Source of the DNA: Saccharopolyspora sp. NFXS83
GTDB lineage: Bacteria; Actinomycetota; Actinomycetes; Mycobacteriales; Pseudonocardiaceae
Reading direction: 5' to 3'
NCBI RefSeq assembly: GCF_026241095.1
Contig: NZ_JAPFGB010000006.1
Span: 62,001-126,000, forward strand
DNA length: 64,000 bases
Positions within the stretch are counted from its first letter, which is position 1. Each line of letters opens with the position of its first letter. A program made the translations under genes and the position numbers. Shown here piece after piece: positions 1-8,146 of this stretch. Under the pieces are notes generated by a model. It searched no databases. It saw only the letters and a list, made by a program, of their open reading frames with translations, and was not told the DNA's origin.

Positions 1-163
1 CGCCCGGATCGGTGACCACCACGTGGTAGGCGGTCTGCGCACCGCCGGGCTCATCGTCCTCGGGCGCGAAGGACCAGCTGAGCACCGGCGCGAGGTCGTC
101 AACTCCGAGCAGCGGCCCGGCCCGGCCGTCGATGCGCGGGTTCTCCGGGCGGATTCCGGTCAT
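1..163 (-). CDS. GH78-like alpha-L-rhamnosidase, N-terminal fragment (runs off left edge)
   Basis: Only the first ~54 codons lie in the window; the gene continues beyond base 1. The minus-strand reading frame starts at ATG 163 and carries a GGAG Shine-Dalgarno six bases upstream. It reads MTGIRPENPRIDG, then LAPVLSWSF and QTAYHVVV. Bacterial GH78 alpha-L-rhamnosidases begin with just such a segment (a short 'NP...' stretch, then 'P.LSW.L' and 'QTAY.I.V') in their N-terminal fibronectin-like domain. These enzymes release rhamnose from plant glycans and glycosides. The catalytic domain is not visible, so the family call rests on the N-terminus alone. An alternative start is GTG 178. Confidence 0.5.
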   Translation of the reverse strand, partial: MTGIRPENPRIDGRAGPLLGVDDLAPVLSWSFAPEDDEPGGAQTAYHVVVTDPG

Positions 164-275
164 CGGCCACTCCAGCACATCGCCCCAGCGGTCATCGCCC
201 TGTGTTCTACGCACCACCCCGGTCGCCGTCAATCGTCCACAGTGGAACTCTTCCTCCGCGGCTCGCCAGGCGGGA

Positions 276-424
276 CGGGTGGCGGAACCTCAGTCGTCTT
301 CTCGCTGCGGGGTCGATTTCCCCAGTGGCTCCATCGCTGTCCTCGCGAGAAGCCGACTGAGAACCCGCGGCGGGTCCTTCTGCTCTGGTGGCCGCTGCTC
401 AGCGGCTTCGCCGCCGGCAGGACG
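276..424 (-). repeat. Dispersed intergenic repeat, family R2, copy 1
   Basis: This element fills much of the 370-base gap between the rhamnosidase start and the MFS gene. Read on the minus strand it begins GTCCTGCCGGCGGCGAAG and ends GAGGTTCCGCCACCC. In between are GCGGGTTCTCAGTCGG, CTTCTCGCGAGGACAG and CAGCGAGAAGACG. The same ordered blocks recur at 2043, 5364, 38511 and 40123. The blocks pair with each other (AGCCGCTGAG with CTCAGCGGCTT types), so the transcript could fold. No ORF with coding character was seen. The rest of the gap holds nothing recognised. Confidence 0.75.
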
Positions 425-533
425 AAGATCGAACGCGCTGGCCGTGACGGGTGCCGCGCGGGGTGCCGCCGCCTATTCTCGGTGGGTCGGCGGCCCGCCG
501 AGAAGGTTCCAGTCCGCTCCCGGAGAGGACCGC

Positions 534-1994
534 ATGAGCGCCCCGGACCCCACCGCCTCCATCCCGCTGGCCAGCCGCGCCGGTCGGTGGATCATCGTCG
601 GCACCATCCTCGGCTCCGGAGTGGCGTTCCTGGACGGCTCGGTGGTGAACGTGGCGCTGCCCGCCATCGGGCGCGACACCGGCGGCGGGTTCGCCGTCCT
701 GCAATGGGTGCTCGACGCCTACCTGCTCACGCTGAGCTCGCTGCTGCTGCTCGGCGGCGCGCTCGGGGACCGCTACGGCCGCCGCCGGGTGTTCCAGGCC
801 GGGCTGGTCGTGTTCACCGCCGCCTCCCTCGGGTGCGGGCTCGCGCCCAGCGGGGAGGCGCTGATCGTGGCGCGGCTGGCGCAGGGCGTCGGCGGCGCGC
901 TGCTGGTCCCCGGCAGCCTCGCGCTGATCAACTCCACCATCGCCGCCGCCGACCGGGGCCGCGCCGTGGGCACCTGGGCCGGGCTGACCGGGGTGTCCTC
1001 CGCGCTCGGGCCGTTCGTCGGGGGCTGGCTGGTCGACGCGGTGTCCTGGCGCTGGGTGTTCTTCATCAACGTGCCGCTGGCCGCGGTCGCCCTGTTCGTC
1101 ACCGCCAAGCACGTGCCGGAGACGCGCAGCGGCCACGCGGGCACCCCTGACCTGGCCGGGGCGGGCAGCGTGACGATCGGCCTCGCCGGCGCGATCTACG
1201 CGCTCATCGAGCTGCCCGCGCACGGCTGGAACCCGCTCACCGCGATCGCGCTGGCCGCCGGCATCGCCGGGCTCGTGGCGTTCCCGATCATCGAACTGCG
1301 CACCCGCGACCCGATCCTGCCGCTGAACCTGTTCTCCTCGCGGCAGTTCACCGGCGCGAACCTCACCACGTTCACCGTGTACGCCGCGCTCAGCGGCGCG
1401 CTGTTCCTGCTGTCGCTGCAACTGCAGCAGACGCTGGGCTACTCGGCGCTGCGCGCCGGGGTGGCCACGCTGCCGATCACCGTGATCATGCTGCTGATCT
1501 CGGGCCGGATGGGCGCGCTGGCCCAGCGCGCCGGACCGCGGCTGCCGATGACGATCGGCCCCTTCTGCTGCGCCGCGGGGCTGGCGCTGATGACGCTGGC
1601 GGTGCCGGGCTCCAGCTACCTCACCGGTGTGCTGCCCGGTGTCGTCGTGTTCGGCCTCGGACTGTCGATCACCGTCGCGCCGCTCACCTCCGCCGTGCTG
1701 GCCTCCGTCGAGCAGGACCGCGCCGGGGTGGCCTCCGGGGTGAACAACGCGATCTCCCGGCTGGCCGGGCTGGTCGCGGTGGCGGTGCTGCCGCTGGTGG
1801 CCGGGATGACCGAACCCGGCGGCACCGTCGGCGACGGCTTCGGGCTCGCGATGCTCATCTCAGCGGCGGTGTGCGCGCTGGGCGGCGTGCTGGCCTGGTG
1901 CACCGTCGGCACGCGGCGCGTCGAGGTGGAGCCGATGCCCCTCCCCGGCCTCAACCACGCGTGCCAAGACCCCTGCACCCGCGAACGCGCTTGA
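534..1994 (+). CDS. MFS transporter, DHA2 (EmrB/QacA-type) drug exporter
   Basis: A 486-residue, very hydrophobic protein with about 14 predicted membrane segments. The N-terminus contains LDGSVVNVALPAIGRD, the DHA2 hallmark in TM1, and GDRYGRRRVF, the MFS loop 2-3 motif. Family members export cationic dyes, antibiotics or other amphipaths using the proton gradient. ATG 534 follows a GGAGAGGA ribosome site; the longer in-frame ORF upstream runs through a non-coding repeat and is not used. It stands alone, with no adjacent regulator, so substrate and regulation cannot be inferred. Confidence 0.85.
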   Translation: MSAPDPTASIPLASRAGRWIIVGTILGSGVAFLDGSVVNVALPAIGRDTGGGFAVLQWVLDAYLLTLSSLLLLGGALGDRYGRRRVFQAGLVVFTAASLGCGLAPSGEALIVARLAQGVGGALLVPGSLALINSTIAAADRGRAVGTWAGLTGVSSALGPFVGGWLVDAVSWRWVFFINVPLAAVALFVTAKHVPETRSGHAGTPDLAGAGSVTIGLAGAIYALIELPAHGWNPLTAIALAAGIAGLVAFPIIELRTRDPILPLNLFSSRQFTGANLTTFTVYAALSGALFLLSLQLQQTLGYSALRAGVATLPITVIMLLISGRMGALAQRAGPRLPMTIGPFCCAAGLALMTLAVPGSSYLTGVLPGVVVFGLGLSITVAPLTSAVLASVEQDRAGVASGVNNAISRLAGLVAVAVLPLVAGMTEPGGTVGDGFGLAMLISAAVCALGGVLAWCTVGTRRVEVEPMPLPGLNHACQDPCTRERA

Positions 1995-2042
1995 GCACTT
2001 GTCTTGATCTTGCGGCTCCAGGTGAGCAGCGTTCTCGGCCGG

Positions 2043-2185
2043 TGTCCTGCCGGCTGCGAAGCCGCTGCGCAGTGACCACCTCCGCAACCGGCACCGCCGC
2101 GGGTTCTCAGCGGCCTCCTCGCGAGGACGGCGATGTCGCCGCGCATCGGAGATCGCAGCGAGAAGGCCGCCGAGAACCCGCCACG
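2043..2185 (+). repeat. Dispersed intergenic repeat, family R2, copy 2
   Basis: Begins GTCCTGCCGGCTGCGAAG and contains CGCGGGTTCTCAGCGG, TCCTCGCGAGGACGGCGATG and CAGCGAGAAGGCCGCCGAG. The terminal GAGGTTCCGCCACCC block is replaced here by GAGAACCCGCC. It lies between the MFS gene and the convergent decarboxylase operon. Confidence 0.72.
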
Positions 2186-2210
2186 CAGCACAAGATCAAG
2201 GGCAGGCGGT

Positions 2211-2468
2211 TCACAGCACCCGGTCGAAGGTCCACTGGTGCGCCGGGCGGGCCGCGAGGTGCGCGGGAGGTTCCGGCAGATCCGGCGGTCCGGCGCCGGC
2301 GAAGTGGGCGATGAGCACCACTCGCTCCTGCTCCGAGCCGTACAGCGCCACGTCGCGACACCCGGCCGCGCGCACGGCGGGCACGGCGTGCGCGCGCGAC
2401 CAGTCGAGCAACCGGTGCTGCTCCCCCGGTGCGGCCCGTACTTCCCACATCAGCGCGACCTCGTTCAT
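2211..2468 (-). CDS. Small protein of unknown function, last gene of the decarboxylase operon
   Basis: An 85-residue protein starting MNEVALMWEVRA. Its ATG overlaps the stop of the subunit-D gene (ATGA at 2465-2468), so the two are translationally coupled. Composition and length (beta-rich, 'VALYGSEQERVVLIAHF') resemble ferredoxin-fold antibiotic-biosynthesis-monooxygenase-like small proteins, but I see no diagnostic residue. Co-translation with VdcD suggests an accessory role in hydroxyarylate metabolism. The longer ORF from 2624 lies in another frame over subunit D and is rejected. Confidence 0.6.
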   Translation of the reverse strand: MNEVALMWEVRAAPGEQHRLLDWSRAHAVPAVRAAGCRDVALYGSEQERVVLIAHFAGAGPPDLPEPPAHLAARPAHQWTFDRVL

Positions 2469-2686
2469 GAGCGCAGCGGCGGGATCGCGGGCATCTCGGA
2501 GGCGGCGTCGATGTCGCGCTGCGTCATGCGGAACGCCTCCGGGTACGACTCCCGCTCGGTGCGGCGGGCCGGTTCGGTGCTGCGCCAGAAGTAGCGGCAC
2601 CGCTCGCAGCGCCACACCTCCCACACACCCTCGACCGGCGACACGGCCTGCCTGGTCAGGTCCTCAGCAGCACAACGCGGGCACAT
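2465..2686 (-). CDS. vdcD: Non-oxidative hydroxyarylic acid decarboxylase subunit D
   Basis: A 73-residue protein with two Cys pairs, CPRC near residue 2 and CERC near residue 29, followed by FWRSTEP. This matches the small third subunit of VdcBCD/ShdBCD-type decarboxylases, which carries a putative zinc site and is needed for full activity of the UbiD partner. It sits 30 bp downstream of the UbiD gene. Its presence separates this operon from ordinary ubiquinone-type ubiX/ubiD pairs and points to reversible decarboxylation of vanillate, 4-hydroxybenzoate or protocatechuate. Confidence 0.8.
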   Translation of the reverse strand: MCPRCAAEDLTRQAVSPVEGVWEVWRCERCRYFWRSTEPARRTERESYPEAFRMTQRDIDAASEMPAIPPLRS

Positions 2687-2716
2687 CGGGCACTCCTCTT
2701 CCTCGGGGACGTCGCA

Positions 2717-4141
2717 TCACTCGTGGCGCAGCAGGGTCCGCAGCTTCTCCACCCACCGGCCGGTCTCGGGCAGGTCCCGGACGGGCTGGCCGTAGTGCCC
2801 GCGCACGTCCGGGGAGACCGGCGTGGTCGCGTCGATCACGAGCTTGTTGCTGATGCCGGAGGGCTGTGAACCCGGATCGAGCTCCACCACCGACATGTTC
2901 GGCAGGTTCACCAGGTCGCTCGCCGGGTTCACCTTCGTCGACAGCGCCCACATCACCTGCGGCAGGTCGAACGGGTCCACGTCCTCGTCGACGACGATCA
3001 CGACCTTCGTGTAGCCGAGCCCGTGCGGGGTCGTCATCGCCCGCAACCCCACCGCGCGGGCGAATCCGCCGTAGCGCTTCTTCGTCGACACGATCGCGAG
3101 CAGCCCGTGGGTGTACATCGCGTTGACCGCCTGCACCTCGGGGAAGTCCGCGCGCAACTGCTGGTACAGCGGCACGCAGGTCGCCGGGCCGATCAAGTAG
3201 TCGATCTCGGTCCACGGCTTGCCCAGGTAGAGCGACTCGAAGATCGGGCCGGTGCGGAACGAGATGCGGTCGATGCGCACCACCGGCATGTTCCGGCCAC
3301 CGGAGTAGTGCCCGGTGAACTCGCCGAACGGACCCTCGATCTCCCGCCTGCGCCCCACGACGACGCCTTCCAGCAGGACCTCGCAGCCCCACGGCACGTC
3401 GAACCCGGTCAACGGCCCGGTCGCGATGGGCGCCGGCGCGCCGCGCAAGGCGCCCGCCATCTCGTACTCGGACTGCTCGTAGCCCAGCGGGGTGCCGCCG
3501 ACGACGGTGAGGATCGGGTCGTTGCCGAGCGCGATGGCCACCGGCAGGTCCTCGCCGCGCTCCTCGGCCTTGCCCAGGTGCAGCGCGATGTCGTGCATCG
3601 GCACCGGTTGCAGGCCGAGCTCGTTGCGGCCGGTGACCTCCATCCGGTACACGCCGACGTTCTGCTTGGCGAAGCTCTCCGGGTCGTCCGGGTCGCGCGA
3701 GACCACGGCGGCCTTGTCCAGGTAGAAGCCGCCGTCGCCGTCGTTGAGCCGGAACAGCGGCAGCACCTCGAACAGGTCCACCTCAGCGCCTTCGCGCGAG
3801 TTCGCCAGGAACGGCGGGTCCTGCCGGCGTTGCGGCGCCACCGGGAAGTCCTCCCAGCGCCGGATGAACTCCTGGACCTGCTCGCGGGTCGAGGTCGTCG
3901 GCGGCAGCCCCATCGCGATCGCGTGGTTCGCCCAGGAACCGTGCGCGTTGAGCGCGATGCGCGCGTCGGTGAACCCGGTGACGTCGTCGAAGTACAGCGC
4001 GGGCGCCCCTTCACCGAGCCGCGAGACCGCGTTGGCCGCCGCGCCGAGATCGGGCTCGGGGTCGACCTGCTCGGAGATCCGCAGCAGCTGCCCCTGCTCG
4101 TCGAGGGCGTCCAAATAGGACCGCAAGTCGTCGTGGGCCAC
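2717..4141 (-). CDS. vdcC: UbiD-family prenyl-FMN hydroxyarylate decarboxylase, large subunit C
   Basis: A 474-residue UbiD-family enzyme, the length usual for the C subunit of VdcBCD. It catalyses non-oxidative decarboxylation of a hydroxybenzoate using prenylated FMN supplied by the adjacent UbiX protein. Recognisable blocks are HGSWANHAIAMGLP, LGNDPILTVVG and IEGPFGEFTGHYSGG; the last carries the conserved acidic residues near the prenyl-FMN site. The start is GTG 4141 (MAHDDLRSYL), preceded by GGAGGAGAA and 9 bp from the ubiX stop. Aromatic substrate specificity cannot be read from the sequence. The nearby protocatechuate operon makes protocatechuate or a precursor acid a sensible candidate. 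Confidence 0.88.
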   Translation of the reverse strand: MAHDDLRSYLDALDEQGQLLRISEQVDPEPDLGAAANAVSRLGEGAPALYFDDVTGFTDARIALNAHGSWANHAIAMGLPPTTSTREQVQEFIRRWEDFPVAPQRRQDPPFLANSREGAEVDLFEVLPLFRLNDGDGGFYLDKAAVVSRDPDDPESFAKQNVGVYRMEVTGRNELGLQPVPMHDIALHLGKAEERGEDLPVAIALGNDPILTVVGGTPLGYEQSEYEMAGALRGAPAPIATGPLTGFDVPWGCEVLLEGVVVGRRREIEGPFGEFTGHYSGGRNMPVVRIDRISFRTGPIFESLYLGKPWTEIDYLIGPATCVPLYQQLRADFPEVQAVNAMYTHGLLAIVSTKKRYGGFARAVGLRAMTTPHGLGYTKVVIVVDEDVDPFDLPQVMWALSTKVNPASDLVNLPNMSVVELDPGSQPSGISNKLVIDATTPVSPDVRGHYGQPVRDLPETGRWVEKLRTLLRHE

Positions 4142-4150
4142 TTCTCCTCC

Positions 4151-4738
4151 TCAGGGTCGGTCGCTCCGGCGGGCTTCGGCGAGCCCGTTCCAGCGGCGGG
4201 CGCCGGGCATGGGCAGCTCGAACTGGTCGAGCACCCGCGCCACGACGTGGTCGAGCACGTCGCTCACGGATTCCGGGTGGTCGTAGAAGGCCGGCATCGG
4301 CGGCACCAGGACCGCTCCCATCCGGGAGAGCGCGAGCATGTTCTCCAGGTGGATCTCGCTCAGCGGCGTCTCCCTGGGCACCAGGACGAGCTTGCGCCGC
4401 TCCTTGAGCACCACGTCGGCCGCGCGCCCGACGAGCCCGTCGGCGTAGCCGATCCGGATGCCGGCGAGGGTCTTCATGCTGCACGGCACGATCACCATGC
4501 CGTCGGTGCGGAACGAGCCGGACGAGATCGACGCGCCCTGGTCGCCGGGTCCGTGCACCACGTCGGCGAGCTCGCCGACTTCGCGCGCGGTGCGACCGGT
4601 CTCCAGCTCGATCGTCGTGCGCGCCCAGCGGCTCAGCACCAGGTGCGTCTCCACGTCGGGCTGCTCGCGCAGGGCTCGCAGCAGGCGTACCCCGAGCGGC
4701 GCGCCGGTGGCCCCGGTCATCCCGATGATCAGCCGCAC
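4151..4738 (-). CDS. vdcB: UbiX-family flavin prenyltransferase, subunit B
   Basis: A 195-residue protein that begins MRLIIGMTGATGAPLG, the FMN-binding glycine-rich start of UbiX/Pad1 enzymes. Further on are LSRWA, PCSMKTLAGI and LVPRETPLS, all canonical UbiX motifs. It transfers a dimethylallyl group to FMN, making the cofactor for the UbiD partner. The start is GTG 4738 with GGAGGG five bases upstream; the long upstream in-frame extension to 5143 crosses the divergent promoter and is rejected. It is first in the operon ubiX-ubiD-D-orf85. Confidence 0.88.
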   Translation of the reverse strand: MRLIIGMTGATGAPLGVRLLRALREQPDVETHLVLSRWARTTIELETGRTAREVGELADVVHGPGDQGASISSGSFRTDGMVIVPCSMKTLAGIRIGYADGLVGRAADVVLKERRKLVLVPRETPLSEIHLENMLALSRMGAVLVPPMPAFYDHPESVSDVLDHVVARVLDQFELPMPGARRWNGLAEARRSDRP

Positions 4739-4753
4739 GCCACTCCCTCCAAT

Positions 4754-4776
4754 CGTTCGTGTGCGAACGTTCGTGT
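4754..4776. promoter_or_regulatory. Candidate MarR operator between vdcB and its divergent regulator
   Basis: The 141-bp divergent gap contains a perfect palindrome CGAACGTTCG (4764-4773) and two direct CGTTCGTGT repeats (4754-4762 and 4768-4776), 14 bp apart. Its position upstream of both divergent genes fits autoregulation plus control of the decarboxylase operon by the MarR protein. Binding is an inference. Confidence 0.5.
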
Positions 4777-4879
4777 ACACACTATCACGGGATGCGGCGC
4801 GGTCCCGCGATACCGGCCTCTCCGGGGGCGCTGATCTCGTAGGATGCGAGCCCACCGACCCGCCATCGAGGAGTGCGTT

Positions 4880-5335
4880 GTGCAGCTGGAAAACGCGGTG
4901 TTCCACCTGATGCGCCGAGTCATCCAGGACCACGGCGCGCGCTGGCAAGCGCGGTCGCCCGAGCTCACCAAGCCGCAGTACGCCGCGCTCACCGCGATCG
5001 ACGAGAGCCCCGGCATCGAGCAGGCCGCCCTGGGCAGGCGGGCGGCGATCGACAAGGCGACGCTCGCCGCGATGCTCACCCGCCTCGAACAGCGCGGACT
5101 GGTGGTGCGCAACGTCGACCACTACGACCGCAGGCGCCGCCAACTGGAGCTGACCACCGACGGCCGCCGCGTGCTCCGGGACACCACCGCGCTGGCGGAC
5201 TCGATCAACAGCGGCATGCTCGACCGCCTCAGCCCCGAGGAATCCGACCGCCTCCGCGAACTGCTCGCCAAGCTCGCCGCCGACGACTCAGGCGAACTGG
5301 CCCCGCCCCCCGAAGGCTCCCCGGCCACTGCATGA
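4880..5335 (+). CDS. MarR-family transcriptional regulator of the decarboxylase operon
   Basis: A 151-residue protein with the MarR winged helix: LTKPQYAALTAID, then the recognition region AAIDKATLAAMLTRLEQRGL and the wing with DRRRRQLELT. I choose GTG 4880 because GAGGAG precedes it by six bases; ATG 4844 is possible but lacks a ribosome site. It is divergent from ubiX, with a palindromic operator candidate in between. By analogy with aromatic-acid-responsive MarR proteins it probably represses the operon until a phenolic acid binds. The effector is unknown. Confidence 0.82.
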   Translation: MQLENAVFHLMRRVIQDHGARWQARSPELTKPQYAALTAIDESPGIEQAALGRRAAIDKATLAAMLTRLEQRGLVVRNVDHYDRRRRQLELTTDGRRVLRDTTALADSINSGMLDRLSPEESDRLRELLAKLAADDSGELAPPPEGSPATA

Positions 5336-5363
5336 CGAGTCAGCGCGAACCTCCTTCCTCGGC

Positions 5364-5524
5364 GTCCTGCCAGCGGCGCAGCCGCTGAGCGGCGACCACC
5401 CGAGCAACCGGCACCGCAAGCGGGTCCGCAGCCGTCTTCTCGCGACACCGGCGATCGCGCGTCGGCGAAGCCACTCGAAACATCGATCCCGCCGCGAGAC
5501 GACGACTGAGGTTCCGCCACCCGC
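5364..5524 (+). repeat. Dispersed intergenic repeat, family R2, copy 3
   Basis: Starts GTCCTGCCAGCGGCGCAG, continues CCGCTGAGCGGCGACCAC and GCAACCGGCACCG, and ends GACTGAGGTTCCGCCACCC. It lies in the 465-base gap before the sensor kinase. The rest of that gap (5525-5800) has no coding signal and no operator that I can recognise. Confidence 0.75.
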
Positions 5525-5800
5525 CCCCGGCCCCCGTCGAGAACGACTAGCCGGGGCCGGGGTGGTCGGTCACACTCAGGTCCTACGCTCGACCCCGCGC
5601 CGACGGCACGCGGCCGGCACACCGAGCACAGGCACGTCCTCCGCGGACACGACTGCGGGCTCCGGCATCGCGGCTCGTGCCCTTCGACGATCGGCACGAG
5701 CTCGGCCGCCGGTCCCACTCCCCCAGCCGCCGGCACCCGGGCGAGCGGCGCGTCCCTTCCGGGCACGCCGCGACGCTCCGCCCACACCGATGGATCCGCG

Positions 5801-7552
5801 ATGTCCGATGCCTCCCGTCCCGACCCGGTCACCGACCGGCTGCAAGAGGTGGCCTCCACCCTCGGCGACCTGCGGCTCGACGAATTGCTGGGCGAGCTCC
5901 AGGAGCGGCTGGCCCGGGTGGTCAGCACGCGGGACCGGATGCAGGACCTGCTGGACGCGGTGCTGGCGATCGGCACCGAGCTCGACCTGGACACCACGCT
6001 GCACCGCATCGTGTCCGCCGCCGCGGAACTCGTGCAGGCCCGCTACGGCGCGCTCGGGGTTCTGGGACCCGACGGGGAGTTCACCCAGTTCGTGCACGTC
6101 GGCATCGACGCGGACACGGCGGCGCGGATGGGGCCGACGCCGCGCGGGCGCGGCCTGCTCGGCCAGGTCACGCGGGATCCCCGCCCGCTGCGGCTGGCGG
6201 ACCTCGCGCAGCACTCGGCGTCGATCGGGTTCCCGGAGGGGCACCCGCCGATGCGGAGCTTCCTCGCGATCCCGATCCGGGTGCGCGACGAGGTGTTCGG
6301 CAACCTGTACCTGTCCGAGAAGCTCGACGGCGGCGAGTTCGGCCAGGACGACGAGGTGGTGCTGCGGGCGCTGGCCGCCGCGGCCGGGGTGACGGTGGAG
6401 AACGCGCGGCTGTTCGACCAGGCCCGGCTGCGGCACCGCTGGCTGCAGGCGTCCAGCGAGATCACCACGGAACTGCTGTCGGGCGTGAGCACCGCAGACG
6501 GCCTGCGCCTCATCGCGCAGCGCGCGATGGAGATCTCCCGCGCCGACTGCGCGCTGATCGTGCTGGCCCGCCAGGGCACCTCCTCCGGGCAGGCCCGGGT
6601 GGAGGCGGTCGCCGGGGAGGCCGACATCGAGGTGGGGATCCCGGTGAGCACGGACGGACCGGTGCTGGCCAGCCTCACCGGCGACACCCCGGTGTTGGAG
6701 TCCGACGTGTCGGCGGCCCCGGTCAGCGGGCTCAACCACGTGCTCCCCGGCTACGGTCCGGCGTTGGCGGTGCCGCTGCACTCGGGTGAGGCGGGCGCGG
6801 GCGCGGTGATCGCGTTGCGCCGCAAGGACAGCAGGCCGTTCGGGCCGGGCCAGGTCCCGCTGCTGGCCTCCTTCGCGGACCAGACGGCGATCGCGTTGGA
6901 GCTGGCCGCGAAGAACCGGGCGCAACGGCAGCTCGACGTGTTCGGCGACCGGGACCGGATCGCCCGCGACCTGCACGACCACGTGATCCAGCGGTTGTTC
7001 GCGACCGGCCTGAGCCTGCAGGGAACGTTGCGCCGCACCACCGACACCGATGTGCGGCGCCGCTTGCAGCAGTCGGTGGAGCAGCTCGACGACACGGTCC
7101 GCGAGATCCGCACCGCCATCTTCGACCTGCACTCCACACCGGAAGCCGATGACCCGGTGAGCCTGCGCCGCCGGTTGCTCGACACCGTGGCGGACGCGAG
7201 CAGCGGGGCCGGTTTCGCCCCGGGGGTGCGGATGTCCGGCCCGATCGACACCGCGGTGCCCGCGGCGTACTTCGAGCACGCGGAGGCGGTCGTGCGGGAA
7301 GCGGTCACCAACGCGCTGCGCCACGGCGAGGCCACCGCCATCACCGTGTCCATCGACACCGGCACGGACCTGACGATCGAAGTCCGCGACAACGGCCACG
7401 GCCTCGGCACCGGCACGTCCGGAAGCGGGCTGCGGAACCTGCGCGACCGGGCGGTCCAGCTCTCCGGAACCCTGGAGCTGACCGACGCGGACCCGACGGG
7501 AACGCTGCTGATGTGGTGCGTCCCGCTGCTCCCCCACTCGGATCGGGGCTGA
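5801..7552 (+). CDS. DevS/DosT-like GAF-GAF sensor histidine kinase
   Basis: A soluble 583-residue kinase, nearly the length of mycobacterial DevS. GAF-A spans about residues 50-205, GAF-B 220-370, a HisKA_3 dimerisation domain 378-445 with IARDLHDHVIQRLF (phosphoacceptor His392), and an ATPase domain 475-575 with EAVTNALRHG and DNGHGLG. GAF-A contains EGHPPMRSFL; His148 aligns with the heme-ligating histidine of DevS, so this is probably a heme redox, oxygen or NO sensor. No transmembrane segment is present. It most likely phosphorylates the DevR-like regulator encoded at 8147. ATG 5801 lacks a strong ribosome site. Confidence 0.88.
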   Translation: MSDASRPDPVTDRLQEVASTLGDLRLDELLGELQERLARVVSTRDRMQDLLDAVLAIGTELDLDTTLHRIVSAAAELVQARYGALGVLGPDGEFTQFVHVGIDADTAARMGPTPRGRGLLGQVTRDPRPLRLADLAQHSASIGFPEGHPPMRSFLAIPIRVRDEVFGNLYLSEKLDGGEFGQDDEVVLRALAAAAGVTVENARLFDQARLRHRWLQASSEITTELLSGVSTADGLRLIAQRAMEISRADCALIVLARQGTSSGQARVEAVAGEADIEVGIPVSTDGPVLASLTGDTPVLESDVSAAPVSGLNHVLPGYGPALAVPLHSGEAGAGAVIALRRKDSRPFGPGQVPLLASFADQTAIALELAAKNRAQRQLDVFGDRDRIARDLHDHVIQRLFATGLSLQGTLRRTTDTDVRRRLQQSVEQLDDTVREIRTAIFDLHSTPEADDPVSLRRRLLDTVADASSGAGFAPGVRMSGPIDTAVPAAYFEHAEAVVREAVTNALRHGEATAITVSIDTGTDLTIEVRDNGHGLGTGTSGSGLRNLRDRAVQLSGTLELTDADPTGTLLMWCVPLLPHSDRG

Positions 7553-7601
7553 CGGCCGGTTCGCCACCGGGCGAACGGCCACCGCCCGACGACCTGGTGG
7601 C

Positions 7602-7775
7602 TCAGCCGCCCAGCCAGGTGGCGACGAATTTCGCGACGCGGCTGACTCGGCGCACCCGCGGTTCCGTTCCCGCGACGCCGTGGATCTCCCAGTGCTGGCC
7701 GCACTCCGGGCACGTCCACGGGCCCAGCCGGCTCGCGTCCGGCTCACACGGATGACCCCGTCGTCCTCGCCGCAT
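7602..7775 (-). CDS. Small zinc-ribbon-like protein (57 aa)
   Basis: Starts at ATG 7775 with GGAGGGG seven bases upstream. The protein contains HPC near residue 8 and CPECGQHWEIH around residues 22-32, a plausible single zinc site, followed by a basic tail. It is encoded on the opposite strand between the DevS-like and DevR-like genes. It probably reads from a promoter in 7776-8146 that carries a DevR-box-like sequence. Function unknown. A second small CxxC protein lies next to the other DevR-like gene in this window. Confidence 0.55.
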   Translation of the reverse strand: MRRGRRGHPCEPDASRLGPWTCPECGQHWEIHGVAGTEPRVRRVSRVAKFVATWLGG

Positions 7776-7901
7776 CCCGTCGCCCCTCCATCCCCGAGTG
7801 CCGCCGCGCACGCAGAGGTCCGCGACGATGATCAGCACCGATAACACCACAGCGCAGCGGGAGGCGGAACCACTCCCGGCCCCGGTCATCCGACCGGGGG
7901 T

Positions 7902-7915
7902 GGGACCTTTGGCCG
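7902..7915. promoter_or_regulatory. Candidate DevR (Dos) box
   Basis: The sequence GGGACCTTTGGCCG resembles the DevR/DosR operator (GGGACTWWAGTCCC-type), matching about ten of fourteen positions. It lies in the 371-base divergent gap 7776-8146, between the zinc-ribbon gene (minus) and the DevR-like gene (plus), so it could serve either. Nothing else was recognised in that gap. Confidence 0.35.
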
Positions 7916-8146
7916 TGTGACGCGGTGTGTCCGATTCGTACCGTCGAACAGGTGAAGACGACTGGGGGCGACCGTGATCACCACGGCGAGACGGGAGACG
8001 GTCGGATGACGAGGCGCAGGAGCACCACCGCCGGAGTGCGGATCAGCTGACCAGGCGCGACCGAGCGACGCGGGAGGTAGGGCGCTTAACCTGGGGAAAA
8101 GGGGGTCAGGCACTCGCGCACCGCGGGTGGGAGCGGGGGCTGCGGC

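Noticed and set aside
3023-4834. A 603-codon plus-strand frame across ubiD and ubiX
   Set aside because: Antisense shadow with low-complexity His/Arg/Val composition; the minus strand carries unmistakable UbiD and UbiX motifs.
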